From the NCBI RefSeq assembly GCF_036010505.1, contig NZ_CP108569.1:2854001-2918000 (forward strand): 64,000 nt of DNA. The letters are read 5' to 3'. The position numbers and the translations under genes are program-made. The notes below the pieces were generated by a model that was not told where the DNA came from, did not search any database, and worked only from the letters and a program-made list of their open reading frames with translations. Each line of letters starts with the position of its first letter. Position 1 is the stretch's first letter. This stretch comes from Streptomyces sp. NBC_01197. GTDB taxonomy: Bacteria > Actinomycetota > Actinomycetes > Streptomycetales > Streptomycetaceae. Positions 33,833-41,137 of this stretch are shown here, piece after piece.

Positions 33833-34894
33833 TCAGGTCCGCCGGGCGCAGGACGCGAGACGGTCGGCGAGCGCGGTGACGAGGTCGCGCAGTTCGTCGG
33901 GGCGCTCGATGGTGAACGGCCGGTCGAGTGAGGCGAGTACCGGTGGCAACCAGTCGAGCCGCTCCGCCCGCAGTTCGACCCGCAGCCAGCCCCCGGCCGC
34001 CTGATCCGCGCCTGCCCCGGGCTCCGCATCCGCCCCGGGCTCCGCTTCCGCGTCGGGCTCCGCTTCCGCGTCGGCCCCGGGCACAGGCACAGGCTCGATC
34101 TCCGTGACGCTCGCGACGGTGGCCGGAAGGCGGGCGCGGATCTGGTCGACGGTCCCGTGGATCCGCAGGACCACCTCGTACCGGTACTCGGCCGTGGCGA
34201 ACCCCGACAGCACGCGCTGCGCCGGATCGGGTCCGGCGGGCTCGTCGAAGGAGCCGGGCAGAGTCCTCGCGTCAGCGATGCGGTCGAGCCGGAAGGTCCG
34301 GTCCTCGCCGATCCCGGGGTCCGTGCCCGTGACGTACCACCGGCCCGAGTGCGCGACGATCCCGTACGGGTGCAGCGGGCGTTCACTGCGTCGGCCTTCG
34401 CGGTCGGTGTACCTGATCGAGACCGGCCGCCGGTGGCGCACCGCATCGGCGACGGTGAGCAGGACATCGGCGTCCGGGGTGGCGGACTCGCCGGGCGGCG
34501 CCGTGAACGCGAGGGATTCCAGGACCGTGTCGAGCCTGCGGGCCAGCGGCGCGGGGAGCACCCTGCGGATCTTGGCCGCTGCCGTCTCGCTCGCCGTGTC
34601 CGCCGTCGTCATCAGCCCCGCCCGGCGGCCGGCGACCAGACCGAGCAGCACAGCGAGCGCCTCGTCGTCGCTGAGCATGAGGGGAGGCAGGCGGTACCCG
34701 GAGGCGAGCCGGTACCCGCCGTACCGGCCTCGCACCGCCTCCACGGGCAGGTCCAGGTCGACCAGCTGGTCCACATACCGCCGTACGGTCCGTCCGTCGA
34801 CGCCGAGCCGGTCGGCGAGCTCGGCCACGGTCCGGAGGCCGCCCGACTGCAGCAGTTCCAGGAGCGTCAGCACCCGCGCGGTAGGTCGAGACAT
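33833..34894 (-). CDS. WYL-domain transcriptional regulator
   Basis: 353 residues from ATG 34894. N-terminal HTH_11 winged helix (RVLTLLELLQSGGLRTVAEL, ADRLGVDGRTVRRYVDQL), then the WYL domain (IRYTDREGRRSERPLHPYGI, VAHSGRWYVTGTD) and the WCX extension. An insert near residue 280 repeats DAEAEPDAEAEPGADAEP, encoded by short tandem repeats. WYL proteins bind nucleotides or oligonucleotides and usually act as autoregulators. The divergent glyoxalase-fold gene is the probable target; a long dyad lies between them. Leader sequence is short and lacks a clear ribosome-binding site. Confidence 0.92.
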   Translation of the reverse strand: MSRPTARVLTLLELLQSGGLRTVAELADRLGVDGRTVRRYVDQLVDLDLPVEAVRGRYGGYRLASGYRLPPLMLSDDEALAVLLGLVAGRRAGLMTTADTASETAAAKIRRVLPAPLARRLDTVLESLAFTAPPGESATPDADVLLTVADAVRHRRPVSIRYTDREGRRSERPLHPYGIVAHSGRWYVTGTDPGIGEDRTFRLDRIADARTLPGSFDEPAGPDPAQRVLSGFATAEYRYEVVLRIHGTVDQIRARLPATVASVTEIEPVPVPGADAEAEPDAEAEPGADAEPGAGADQAAGGWLRVELRAERLDWLPPVLASLDRPFTIERPDELRDLVTALADRLASCARRT

Positions 34895-34918
34895 GGTGCA
34901 GAGCCTAGAGGGCATACC

Positions 34919-34944
34919 GGACCGATTCTGTCCTCTATTGGTCC
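34919..34944. promoter_or_regulatory. Operator-like dyad between the WYL and glyoxalase genes
   Basis: GGACCnAT (34919-34926) and ATnGGTCC (34937-34944) are exact inverted half-sites with a 10-bp centre. The position, 25 bp from the WYL start and about 100 bp from the glyoxalase start, fits control of both genes. Confidence 0.5.
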
Positions 34945-35042
34945 TAGGCTGCGAAGCGAGCACCACAACCAACCCAGCACCACACCTCAGCACCACACCT
35001 CATCAACCAGGAACCAGTAACAAAGGAACCAGGGAGAACACC

Positions 35043-35441
35043 ATGGACTTCGTCTCGATCCGCATCATCACCAGCGACGTGGCGCGCCTTGTCGAGTTCT
35101 ACGAGAAGGCCACCGGGGTGCAGGCTGCCTGGGCCACCGAGGAGTTCGCCGAGCTCCGTACGCCCCACGCCACCCTTGCGATCGCGGGTACCAGTACCGT
35201 CCCGCTGTTCGCTCCGGGTTCGGCCCGCCCGGCGGACAATCACAGCGTGATCATCGAGTTCCTCGTCGACGACGTGGACAGCGTGCACCGGAACCTCGGC
35301 GGCGTGGTGACCGATTTCGTCAACGAGCCCACCACCATGCCCTGGGGCAACCGGGCGCTGCTCTTCCGCGACCCCGACGGCAACCTGGTCAACTTCTTCA
35401 CCCCCGTCACCCCGGCCGCCATCGAGAAGTTCACCCGCTGA
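35043..35441 (+). CDS. Glyoxalase/VOC-fold protein
   Basis: 132 residues from ATG 35043 behind AGGGAGAA. The vicinal-oxygen-chelate fold is recognisable: VSIRIITSDVARLVEFYEKA at the start, FLVDDVDSVHRNL in the middle and the closing LFRDPDGNLVNFFTPV. Metal-binding residues are not obvious at every position, so activity is uncertain; many such proteins are bleomycin-type resistance or isomerase relatives. It is divergent from the WYL regulator. GC-rich imperfect repeats follow its stop. Confidence 0.9.
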   Translation: MDFVSIRIITSDVARLVEFYEKATGVQAAWATEEFAELRTPHATLAIAGTSTVPLFAPGSARPADNHSVIIEFLVDDVDSVHRNLGGVVTDFVNEPTTMPWGNRALLFRDPDGNLVNFFTPVTPAAIEKFTR

Positions 35442-35512
35442 CGCAGGACGCAGCCGGACCAGCAGGACCAGGGGGCCAGGGGGGCCAGGGCGCCCAGGGC
35501 GCCCAGGGGCGG

Positions 35513-36796
35513 CTAGTCCGTGACGTCGATCTCGCACGCCGCCGTCTCCACCCCGGCCGCCGTCACCACGCGTACCTCCACCCGGCCCGGCTCCACCTCC
35601 ACCGGTACGGGCACCGTCAGCACCGTGTCCGACGGGTTGGCGAAACCACCCGGCACCGGGACCAGCGGCACATGGACGTGCACCGTGCCGATCCGCACCA
35701 CCATCCGGGCCAGCCGGTCCGGGGTCCCAGCCCCCGGCGGTACAAAGCCCGCACCCCGGATCTCGATGTCGTCGCCGGTACGGACCGGGGCATCCAGGTC
35801 CCCCGCCTCCCGCGACCGGACCACCGAGAGCACCACCGGCCTGCCGCCCTCCGCGTACTTGGCCGCGAAGTACGTGGCGGCCGAGACCACGACCAGGAGC
35901 ACCAGCCCCCACGGAAGGTCGGGCAGCTGATCGGGCCGGCGGGCCAGGCGTACGGCGGCGAACAGCACCGCGGCCGAGCTGACCAGGACGTACTGTACGT
36001 CCGCGAAGCTGCCGCGCCCCGAGTCGTCGGTGAGCAGATCGGCGGCGCGGGGGCGGTCGGCGCGCACCTTCTGGAGCTTCTGCGCCAGGACCCGCAGCGC
36101 GACCACGCGCCGCACCACCACCGCCACGGCGCAGACCAGCGCGAGCACGGTCACCGTGCCCGCGCCCCGGGCCGGCCCGAGTCCGGCGATCAGGGCGTCG
36201 CGCCTGCCGTGGCCGGACGCCCCGGCGAGCTGGAGCGAGAGCACCAGGACGGAGAAGACGACAAGCAGCACCCACGACCCGGCGACCGCGCGCGAGGTGG
36301 AGAGCCGGTTGTCCTCGCCGATCAGGGGGGCCAGCAGCCCGCCGCGCGCCCGGTGGGTACGGGCGGCGCCGGTCAGCAGTGCGGCGGTGAGCACCGCGGC
36401 GATCAGCCCGGCGGTACGGGCCGCGCTCCAGCCCGCCCCGATCGCGGTCAACGCCTCGGCGAGCACGAGGGCCACCGCGCCGCCCCACACCACCAGCAGC
36501 GTCCGCACCCACACCTGCCGGAACCAGGCTTCACCGGCCTCCCGGCCGCGTTCGGCCACCGCGCGTGCCGACTCCGTCAGTTCGTCGGAGACCCACTGCC
36601 GCGACGCTCCGGCCGAGTGGGCGACTCCGGCGGGCAGTCCCTCGCCGGCCGCCAGACCGTCCCGCTGGGCGAGGAACGCGGCAACTGCCCGCCGGTGCCC
36701 CTCGCGTGCGCCGTGCGGGCAGTCCTGGCAGGTGCACCCGCCGCCGTGCGCTCCGGCGCGCGGACCGTCGCCCTGTCTTGCTTCCTGTACCGCCAC
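35513..36796 (-). CDS. Membrane protein with C-terminal TIG/IPT-like domain
   Basis: About 427 residues from GTG 36796; a start as far up as 36880 is possible and the true start is uncertain. The N-terminus has a Cys/His cluster (GGGCTCQDCPHGAREGH) that could bind zinc. Seven or so membrane segments follow in the middle. The last ~110 residues are a beta domain (IEIRGAGFVPPGAG and later VPVPVEVEPGRVEVRVVTAA) like an IPT/TIG immunoglobulin fold. No catalytic motif. It may be an envelope sensor or scaffold; function unknown. Confidence 0.75.
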   Translation of the reverse strand: MAVQEARQGDGPRAGAHGGGCTCQDCPHGAREGHRRAVAAFLAQRDGLAAGEGLPAGVAHSAGASRQWVSDELTESARAVAERGREAGEAWFRQVWVRTLLVVWGGAVALVLAEALTAIGAGWSAARTAGLIAAVLTAALLTGAARTHRARGGLLAPLIGEDNRLSTSRAVAGSWVLLVVFSVLVLSLQLAGASGHGRRDALIAGLGPARGAGTVTVLALVCAVAVVVRRVVALRVLAQKLQKVRADRPRAADLLTDDSGRGSFADVQYVLVSSAAVLFAAVRLARRPDQLPDLPWGLVLLVVVSAATYFAAKYAEGGRPVVLSVVRSREAGDLDAPVRTGDDIEIRGAGFVPPGAGTPDRLARMVVRIGTVHVHVPLVPVPGGFANPSDTVLTVPVPVEVEPGRVEVRVVTAAGVETAACEIDVTD

Positions 36797-36924
36797 GCAG
36801 AACGCCGCCCTTTTTCCCGCCCCGTGAACTTCCCTGCACACCCTTGAACTTCCTTGCAGTTCCAGGGAATTGTGCCGCACTCACGGAGCCGTACCGGCAG
36901 CAGGTCAGGTCAGGCAGGGTGATT

Positions 36925-36950
36925 GACGACACGTCAGGTTGACGGAGGTG
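36925..36950. promoter_or_regulatory. Nested inverted repeat upstream of the TIG-domain gene
   Basis: CGTCA-GGT-TGACG (about 36930-36942) lies inside GACA...TGTC outer arms. It sits in the short gap between two leftward genes and may be an operator or part of a terminator for the aldolase gene. Confidence 0.35.
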
Positions 36951-37001
36951 TCCGGGGGCGGCGCCGGGACGTGTACGGGAACGCTCTCGCACGGGTGCCG
37001 T

Positions 37002-37910
37002 TCACGCGCCCGCGTCGGGTCCGGTTGCGCTGATCTGCCGCCACAGCGGCTGGTAGTTGATCCAGGCCACCAGGTCGCTGCCCAGCTGCTCCCGGGTGGC
37101 GACCGCGTTCCTGTGGTCGATGAGTACGGGCTTCCCGGCGGCCCGCGCGGCGAGCTGGACCTGACAGGAGCGCTCCAGGGTGATGAACCACCAGGCCGCC
37201 GCGTCGACCGAGTCGCCCACGGTCAGCAGCCCGTGGTTACGGAGGATGACCGCCTTGCGCTCGCCGAGCGCGGCGGCGATGCTGCGGCCCTCCTCCTCGT
37301 CCACGACGACACCGGTGTAGGAGTCGTAGAGCGCGAGGTCCTCGTAGAAGGCGCAGGCCTCCTGCGTGATGGGATCCAGGAGCTCGCCCAGCGTGGACAG
37401 CGCCCGCCCGTGCAGCGAGTGGCTGTGCGCGACCGCGACGACGGCGGGCCTGGCCCGGTGCACCTGGGCGTGCACGGCGAAGGCGGCCTGGTTGACGTGG
37501 TGGCTGCCCTCCACTACCTGCCCGTCGCCGTTGACCAGGATCAGATCGCCCGCCCCCAGCTCCGCCAGCGGCGCCCCGAAAGGATTCACCCAGAAGCAGT
37601 CGGGGTACCCCGGGTCGCGGGCGGTGATGTGGCCCGAGACGCCGTCCTCGTACCCGTACCGCGCGAAGAGCCGCAGCGCCCCCGCGAGCCTCGTCTTCCG
37701 GTACTGCCGCTCCTCCGACAGGGTCTCGTGGACCGGCGGCATCGCGAACCGGAGCTGATCGACCGGTACGGGCTCGGGCGCGGCGGACGGCCCGGCGGCG
37801 TGAGCAGCGGTGGGGGCGGGGGTGGAAAGGGGGGCGGCACCGGGGGTGGGAACAGAGCCGGGGGCAGAACCGGGGGCAGAGGCCGATATCGGGGCTGGCA
37901 TCTCAGTCAT
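37002..37910 (-). CDS. Class II aldolase/adducin-family protein
   Basis: 302 residues from ATG 37910. A Pro/Ala/Ser-rich leader of about 45 residues is unusual for the family and possibly mis-started. The core has YEDGVSGHITARDPG, AFAVHAQVHRARPAVVAVAH, SHSLHGRALS (metal-binding His pair) and VILRNHGLLTVGDSVDAAAW (third His). These ligands match the zinc site of fuculose-phosphate aldolase relatives, and the fold is cytoplasmic. Substrate is unknown; many homologues act on sugar phosphates or are structural. Not in an obvious operon. Confidence 0.86.
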   Translation of the reverse strand: MTEMPAPISASAPGSAPGSVPTPGAAPLSTPAPTAAHAAGPSAAPEPVPVDQLRFAMPPVHETLSEERQYRKTRLAGALRLFARYGYEDGVSGHITARDPGYPDCFWVNPFGAPLAELGAGDLILVNGDGQVVEGSHHVNQAAFAVHAQVHRARPAVVAVAHSHSLHGRALSTLGELLDPITQEACAFYEDLALYDSYTGVVVDEEEGRSIAAALGERKAVILRNHGLLTVGDSVDAAAWWFITLERSCQVQLAARAAGKPVLIDHRNAVATREQLGSDLVAWINYQPLWRQISATGPDAGA

Positions 37911-38007
37911 GGCCGGAAGCTACCGCGCGTTACCGCAGGTGAACAGAGTCATGCGGTGAACGAATCATGACTGCCGGTCGAGTGGCTGCGTGCGCTACGG
38001 CAGCGCG

Positions 38008-38067
38008 GCGCCGCCGTACCGGAATGCAGCGAAGCGCCGCCGTACCGGATGTCCGGTACGGCGGCGC
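38008..38067 (-). terminator. Strong hairpin after guaA with a duplicated arm
   Basis: Perfect 16-bp inverted repeat: 38034-38049 pairs with 38052-38067 around a TG loop (arm begins GCGCCGCCGTACCGGA). A second copy of the left arm, GCGCCGCCGTACCGGA, starts near 38008, so two alternative stems are possible. Confidence 0.75.
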
Positions 38068-38108
38068 TCGTCAGCTGCTGAGGTGGCGGCGGGGCCGGGC
38101 GGGCGGGC

Positions 38109-39683
38109 CTACTCCCACTCGATGGTGCCCGGGGGCTTGCTCGTCACATCGAGCACCACACGGTTCACATCGGCGACCTCGTTGGTGATTCGCGTCGAGA
38201 TCTTCCCCAGCACCTCGTACGGCAGACGCGTCCAGTCCGCCGTCATGGCGTCCTCGGACGAGACGGGCCGCAGCACGATCGGGTGGCCGTAGGTACGGCC
38301 GTCGCCCTGGACGCCGACCGACCGGACGTCCGCGAGCAGCACCACGGGGCACTGCCAGATCTCGCGGTCCAGACCGGCCGCCGTGAGCTCCTCACGTGCG
38401 ATGGCGTCGGCCTCGCGCAGCAGGTCGAGCCGCTCCTTGGTGACCTCTCCGACGATACGGATGCCGAGTCCGGGGCCGGGGAAGGGCTGGCGCTGGACGA
38501 TCTCGTCCGGCAGGCCGAGCTCCTGGCCGACCATCCGGACCTCGTCCTTGAAGAGCTGCCGCAACGGCTCGACGAGCTTGAACTCGATGTCGTCGGGGAG
38601 CCCGCCCACATTGTGGTGGGACTTGATGTTGGCGGTGCCGGTGCCGCCGCCGGACTCGACGACGTCCGGGTACAGCGTGCCCTGCACCAGGAACGCGACG
38701 TCCTCGCCCGCGTCGGCGATGATCTCGGCCTGGGCCTGCTCGAAGACCCGGATGAACTCACGCCCGATGATCTTCCGCTTCTCCTCGGGGTCGGAGACCC
38801 CCTTGAGAGCGGTCAGGAAGCGGTCCTCGGCGTCGACCACCTTGAGCTGGACACCCGTGGCGGCGACGAAGTCCTTCTCGACCTGCTCGGTCTCGCCCTT
38901 GCGCATCAGCCCGTGGTCGACGTACACGCAGGTCAGCTGGGAGCCGATGGCCTTCTGCACCAGGGCGGCCGCGACGGCGGAGTCGACACCGCCGGAGAGT
39001 CCGCAGATCGCGCGCTTGGTGCCGACCTGCTCGCGGATCAGGGCGACCTGCTCCTCCACGACGTTCGTCGTGGTCCAGGACGGGTCGATGCCCGCGCCCC
39101 GGTAGAGGAAGTGCTCAAGGACCTGCTGGCCGTACGTGGAGTGCATCACCTCGGGGTGGTGCTGGACGCCGTACAGCTTCTTCTCGTCGTTCTCGAAGGC
39201 CGCGACCGGTACGACGTCGGTGGACGCGGTGACCGTGAACCCCTCCGGGGCGGCGGAGCAGGCGTCACCGTGCGACATCCACACGGACTGCTCGGCCGGG
39301 GTGCCCTCGAAGAGCGTGGAGGACGGCTTGGAGACCGTGAGCGCGGTCCGGCCGTACTCCCGTGCGCCGTTGTCGTCGACCGTGCCGCCGAGGGTGGTCG
39401 CCATGAGCTGGAATCCGTAGCACATGCCGAAGATGGGAACCCCGGCCTCGAAGAGCGCCCGGTCGAGGACGGGCGCGCCCGGCGCGTACACGGACGACGG
39501 GCCGCCCGAGAGGATGATCGCCTTCGGGTTCTTCGCCAGCATCTCGGCCACCGGCATGGTGGACGGCACGATCTCGCTGTAGACCCGCGCCTCACGGACG
39601 CGACGGGCGATGAGCTGGGCGTACTGCGCGCCGAAGTCGACTACGAGGACGACCTCGGGGGCGGCGGGGGGTGCTGCTGGCAC
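38109..39683 (-). CDS. guaA: GMP synthase (glutamine-hydrolysing)
   Basis: 524 residues from GTG 39683, with GGAAGG seven bases upstream. The N-terminal glutamine amidotransferase has FGMCYGFQL (Cys88) and GVQHHPEV (catalytic His, Glu). The PP-loop ATP site is [16 protein letters not shown]. The C-terminal dimer domain ends with [22 protein letters not shown] and PPGTIEWE, the usual GMP synthase finish. It converts XMP to GMP, the last step of guanine nucleotide synthesis, downstream of GuaB (about 20 kb away here). A strong hairpin follows. Divergent from the chorismate mutase leader. Confidence 0.98.
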   Translation of the reverse strand: MPAAPPAAPEVVLVVDFGAQYAQLIARRVREARVYSEIVPSTMPVAEMLAKNPKAIILSGGPSSVYAPGAPVLDRALFEAGVPIFGMCYGFQLMATTLGGTVDDNGAREYGRTALTVSKPSSTLFEGTPAEQSVWMSHGDACSAAPEGFTVTASTDVVPVAAFENDEKKLYGVQHHPEVMHSTYGQQVLEHFLYRGAGIDPSWTTTNVVEEQVALIREQVGTKRAICGLSGGVDSAVAAALVQKAIGSQLTCVYVDHGLMRKGETEQVEKDFVAATGVQLKVVDAEDRFLTALKGVSDPEEKRKIIGREFIRVFEQAQAEIIADAGEDVAFLVQGTLYPDVVESGGGTGTANIKSHHNVGGLPDDIEFKLVEPLRQLFKDEVRMVGQELGLPDEIVQRQPFPGPGLGIRIVGEVTKERLDLLREADAIAREELTAAGLDREIWQCPVVLLADVRSVGVQGDGRTYGHPIVLRPVSSEDAMTADWTRLPYEVLGKISTRITNEVADVNRVVLDVTSKPPGTIEWE

Positions 39684-39707
39684 GGGGCGGCCTTCCGGCG
39701 GGAAAGG

Positions 39708-39743
39708 AGGGGTCTTGTACAGGGGTCTTGTATGTCGATTCTA
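39708..39743 (-). promoter_or_regulatory. guaA promoter and 12-bp direct repeat in its leader
   Basis: On the minus strand TAGAAT (39743-39738) is a good -10. The predicted leader then contains TACAAGACCCCT twice with a 13-bp period (39732-39721 and 39719-39708). The repeats could bind a regulator or be a slipped duplication. Confidence 0.5.
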
Positions 39744-39763
39744 ACGGGGTCGGCGGAACCGGC

Positions 39764-39793
39764 TTGTCTCTCCCTCCGAACGCCGTCCATACT
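39764..39793 (+). promoter_or_regulatory. Promoter of the chorismate mutase leader
   Basis: TTGTCT (39764-39769) and CATACT (39788-39793) are 18 bp apart. The expected start site falls at or next to the A of the leader-peptide ATG at 39800, which would make the leader peptide leaderless. Confidence 0.5.
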
Positions 39794-39799
39794 GGCCCC

Positions 39800-39871
39800 A
39801 TGCATCAGCAGCTGACCTTCGTCTTTACCTATGGCACCGGCCCGTCCGGCTGCCATGGTCGTGCTGCTTGA
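39800..39871 (+). CDS. Leader peptide of the chorismate mutase gene
   Basis: A 23-residue frame opening MHQQLTFVFTYGTG and ending CHGRAA. Phe, Phe and Tyr codons (Phe-Val-Phe-Thr-Tyr) are grouped early. No ribosome-binding site is visible, consistent with a start at the transcript end. The stop is 28 bp before a strong hairpin, and the mutase gene follows at 39993. The end products of the chorismate mutase branch are Phe and Tyr, so ribosome stalling at these codons is a sensible sensing step. Confidence 0.6.
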   Translation: MHQQLTFVFTYGTGPSGCHGRAA

Positions 39872-39898
39872 TCACCCACTGATCAGTACTTCCCCAGG

Positions 39899-39925
39899 CG
39901 CCCCGGACCGGCAAGGTCCGGGGCG
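39899..39925 (+). terminator. Attenuator hairpin before chorismate mutase
   Basis: CGCCCCGGACC (39899-39909) pairs perfectly with GGTCCGGGGCG (39915-39925) around GGCAA, followed by TCTGT. GTCCGG (39844-39849) inside the leader frame can pair with CCGGAC (39903-39908), and GGTCCGG (39915-39921) with CCGGACC (39936-39942), so exclusive alternative folds exist. Confidence 0.65.
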
Positions 39926-39992
39926 TCTGTGCATTCCGGACCGTGCCGCTCCCGGGGAACCGCACCCCTTCAGGTTCAGGAGTTCCGGACAC

Positions 39993-40334
39993 ATGAGCAC
40001 CGACATCGGCACCAAGACGCACAGCACCGGCCTGCACGGCAGTGAGACCGACGCCGCCGGCCTGCACAGCACCGGCGCGCACAGCAGTGAGGCGGCGGGC
40101 GTGATCACGGGCGCGCGCGGCCGCATCGACAGCCTCGACGACCGGATCATCGGCCTGATCCAGGAGCGGATGGCGGTGTCCGCCGTCATCCAGGACGCCC
40201 GGATGACCTCCGGCGGGCGGCGGGTGAACCTCTCCCGCGAGATGGAGGTCCTGGGCCACTACAGCGAGGCGCTCGGCAAGCCGGGCACGGGTCTCGCGAT
40301 GACCGTGCTGGAACTGTGCCGGGGACGGATCTGA
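39993..40334 (+). CDS. Chorismate mutase, AroQ class
   Basis: 113 residues from ATG 39993 with AGGAG ten bases upstream. A ~38-residue Ser/Thr/Gly/His-rich tail (repeating TGLHGSE/AGLHSTG) precedes the AroQ helical bundle: ITGARGRIDSLDDRIIGLIQ, ERMAVSAVIQDARMTSG, and NLSREMEVLGHYSEALGKPG. Arg and Glu residues at the positions expected for chorismate binding are present. The enzyme turns chorismate into prephenate for Phe/Tyr. No signal peptide, so it is cytoplasmic, and there is no fused dehydratase or dehydrogenase. Expression is probably controlled by the leader described upstream. Confidence 0.92.
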   Translation: MSTDIGTKTHSTGLHGSETDAAGLHSTGAHSSEAAGVITGARGRIDSLDDRIIGLIQERMAVSAVIQDARMTSGGRRVNLSREMEVLGHYSEALGKPGTGLAMTVLELCRGRI

Positions 40335-40611
40335 GACCGGGGACAGCCCGGATCTGAGTTCGGGCCCGCTCTCACCCGTACGGCGCGTGACCGGGCCCGG
40401 CGGCCCTTCGTTGGTCCAAGCGTCCGTGTCAGCCAGGGGCGGCCTGTTGGAAAAGAGAAAACCACGCGTGGCTCCGCTGAGGCGTGTGACGTACTGCAGG
40501 TGCGTCGTGGGACCACATCTCAGCGCGTGTGACCGGGCGGCAGGGGACAGCGGCCCGGTCACCCACGGCCGTCGGTTCCGGGGACGCCCGGAGCCGACAG
40601 CCCGGGGCTGA

Positions 40612-40686
40612 CAGCTCAGAGCCGGTCAGCCCAGATCCGGTCGACCCAGAGCCGGACAGCCCAGATCCAGTCAGCCCCGTCCCGTT
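40612..40686. repeat. 15-bp tandem repeat
   Basis: Five consecutive units such as CAGCCCAGATCCGGT (40627-40641) and CAGCCCAGATCCAGT (40657-40671). Both strands are open through it, but flanking sequence does not look coding. Confidence 0.75.
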
Positions 40687-40844
40687 AGGTCCGATCCCGG
40701 CAGGCTCAGTCCCGGCAAGGCCGGCACGTCCCACTGCACATACGCATCCCGCGCTTTCCCCTCTCCTTTCCCCCTCCTTTCCGCGGCGCACACCCCCCGG
40801 CGCCGCCGCCCGGCACCGGTGGCTCCCCTGACGCCGGTGCCGAA

Positions 40845-40886
40845 GCCAGGGGCCCGTGGAATCCCTTCCGCGGGCCCCTGGCTTTT
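40845..40886 (+). terminator. Rho-independent terminator
   Basis: GCCAGGGGCCCG (40845-40856) pairs with CGGGCCCCTGGC (40871-40882), with an inner GGAA/TTCC pairing, followed by TTTT. It ends plus-strand transcripts about 510 bp after the chorismate mutase stop. Confidence 0.75.
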
Positions 40887-41137
40887 ACTGCGCCCCGTGA
40901 CGGAGGTCACACGAGGAACCCGTGGGCCCGGAAGCAACCATTCAGTGGGCCGGTCGGTCATCCATGCGTACCCACCAGTGGCCCCATATGTGTGCACGAA
41001 CGACACAGCAGGGCCGGTCGGCACGGACTCGGGAGGGCTGCACTCGGAGGGGGGTGCAGCCCTCCCGCCCTGTACGAGGCCCCGGGCAGAAGCGGAAACC
41101 GCGGCGCCGGAAAAGCGGTTCCGGAAAAAGGGGGAAG

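Larger units (their letters stand above)
40335..41137. other. Long gap between chorismate mutase and the GMC gene
   Basis: About 800 bp with no convincing gene on either strand. It holds a 15-bp tandem repeat (40612-40686) and a strong terminator hairpin (40845-40886). The palindrome CCACGCGTGG lies at 40462-40471. Confidence 0.5.

Noticed and set aside
33616..34467. Upstream extension of the doxX gene
   Set aside because: The sequence is antisense-like and overlaps the WYL regulator in another frame; the DoxX fold begins after 33615.
40671..41024. 117-codon minus-strand frame near the GMC gene
   Set aside because: Gly/Arg-rich, crosses a terminator hairpin and a repeat array, and has no ribosome-binding site or recognisable domain.
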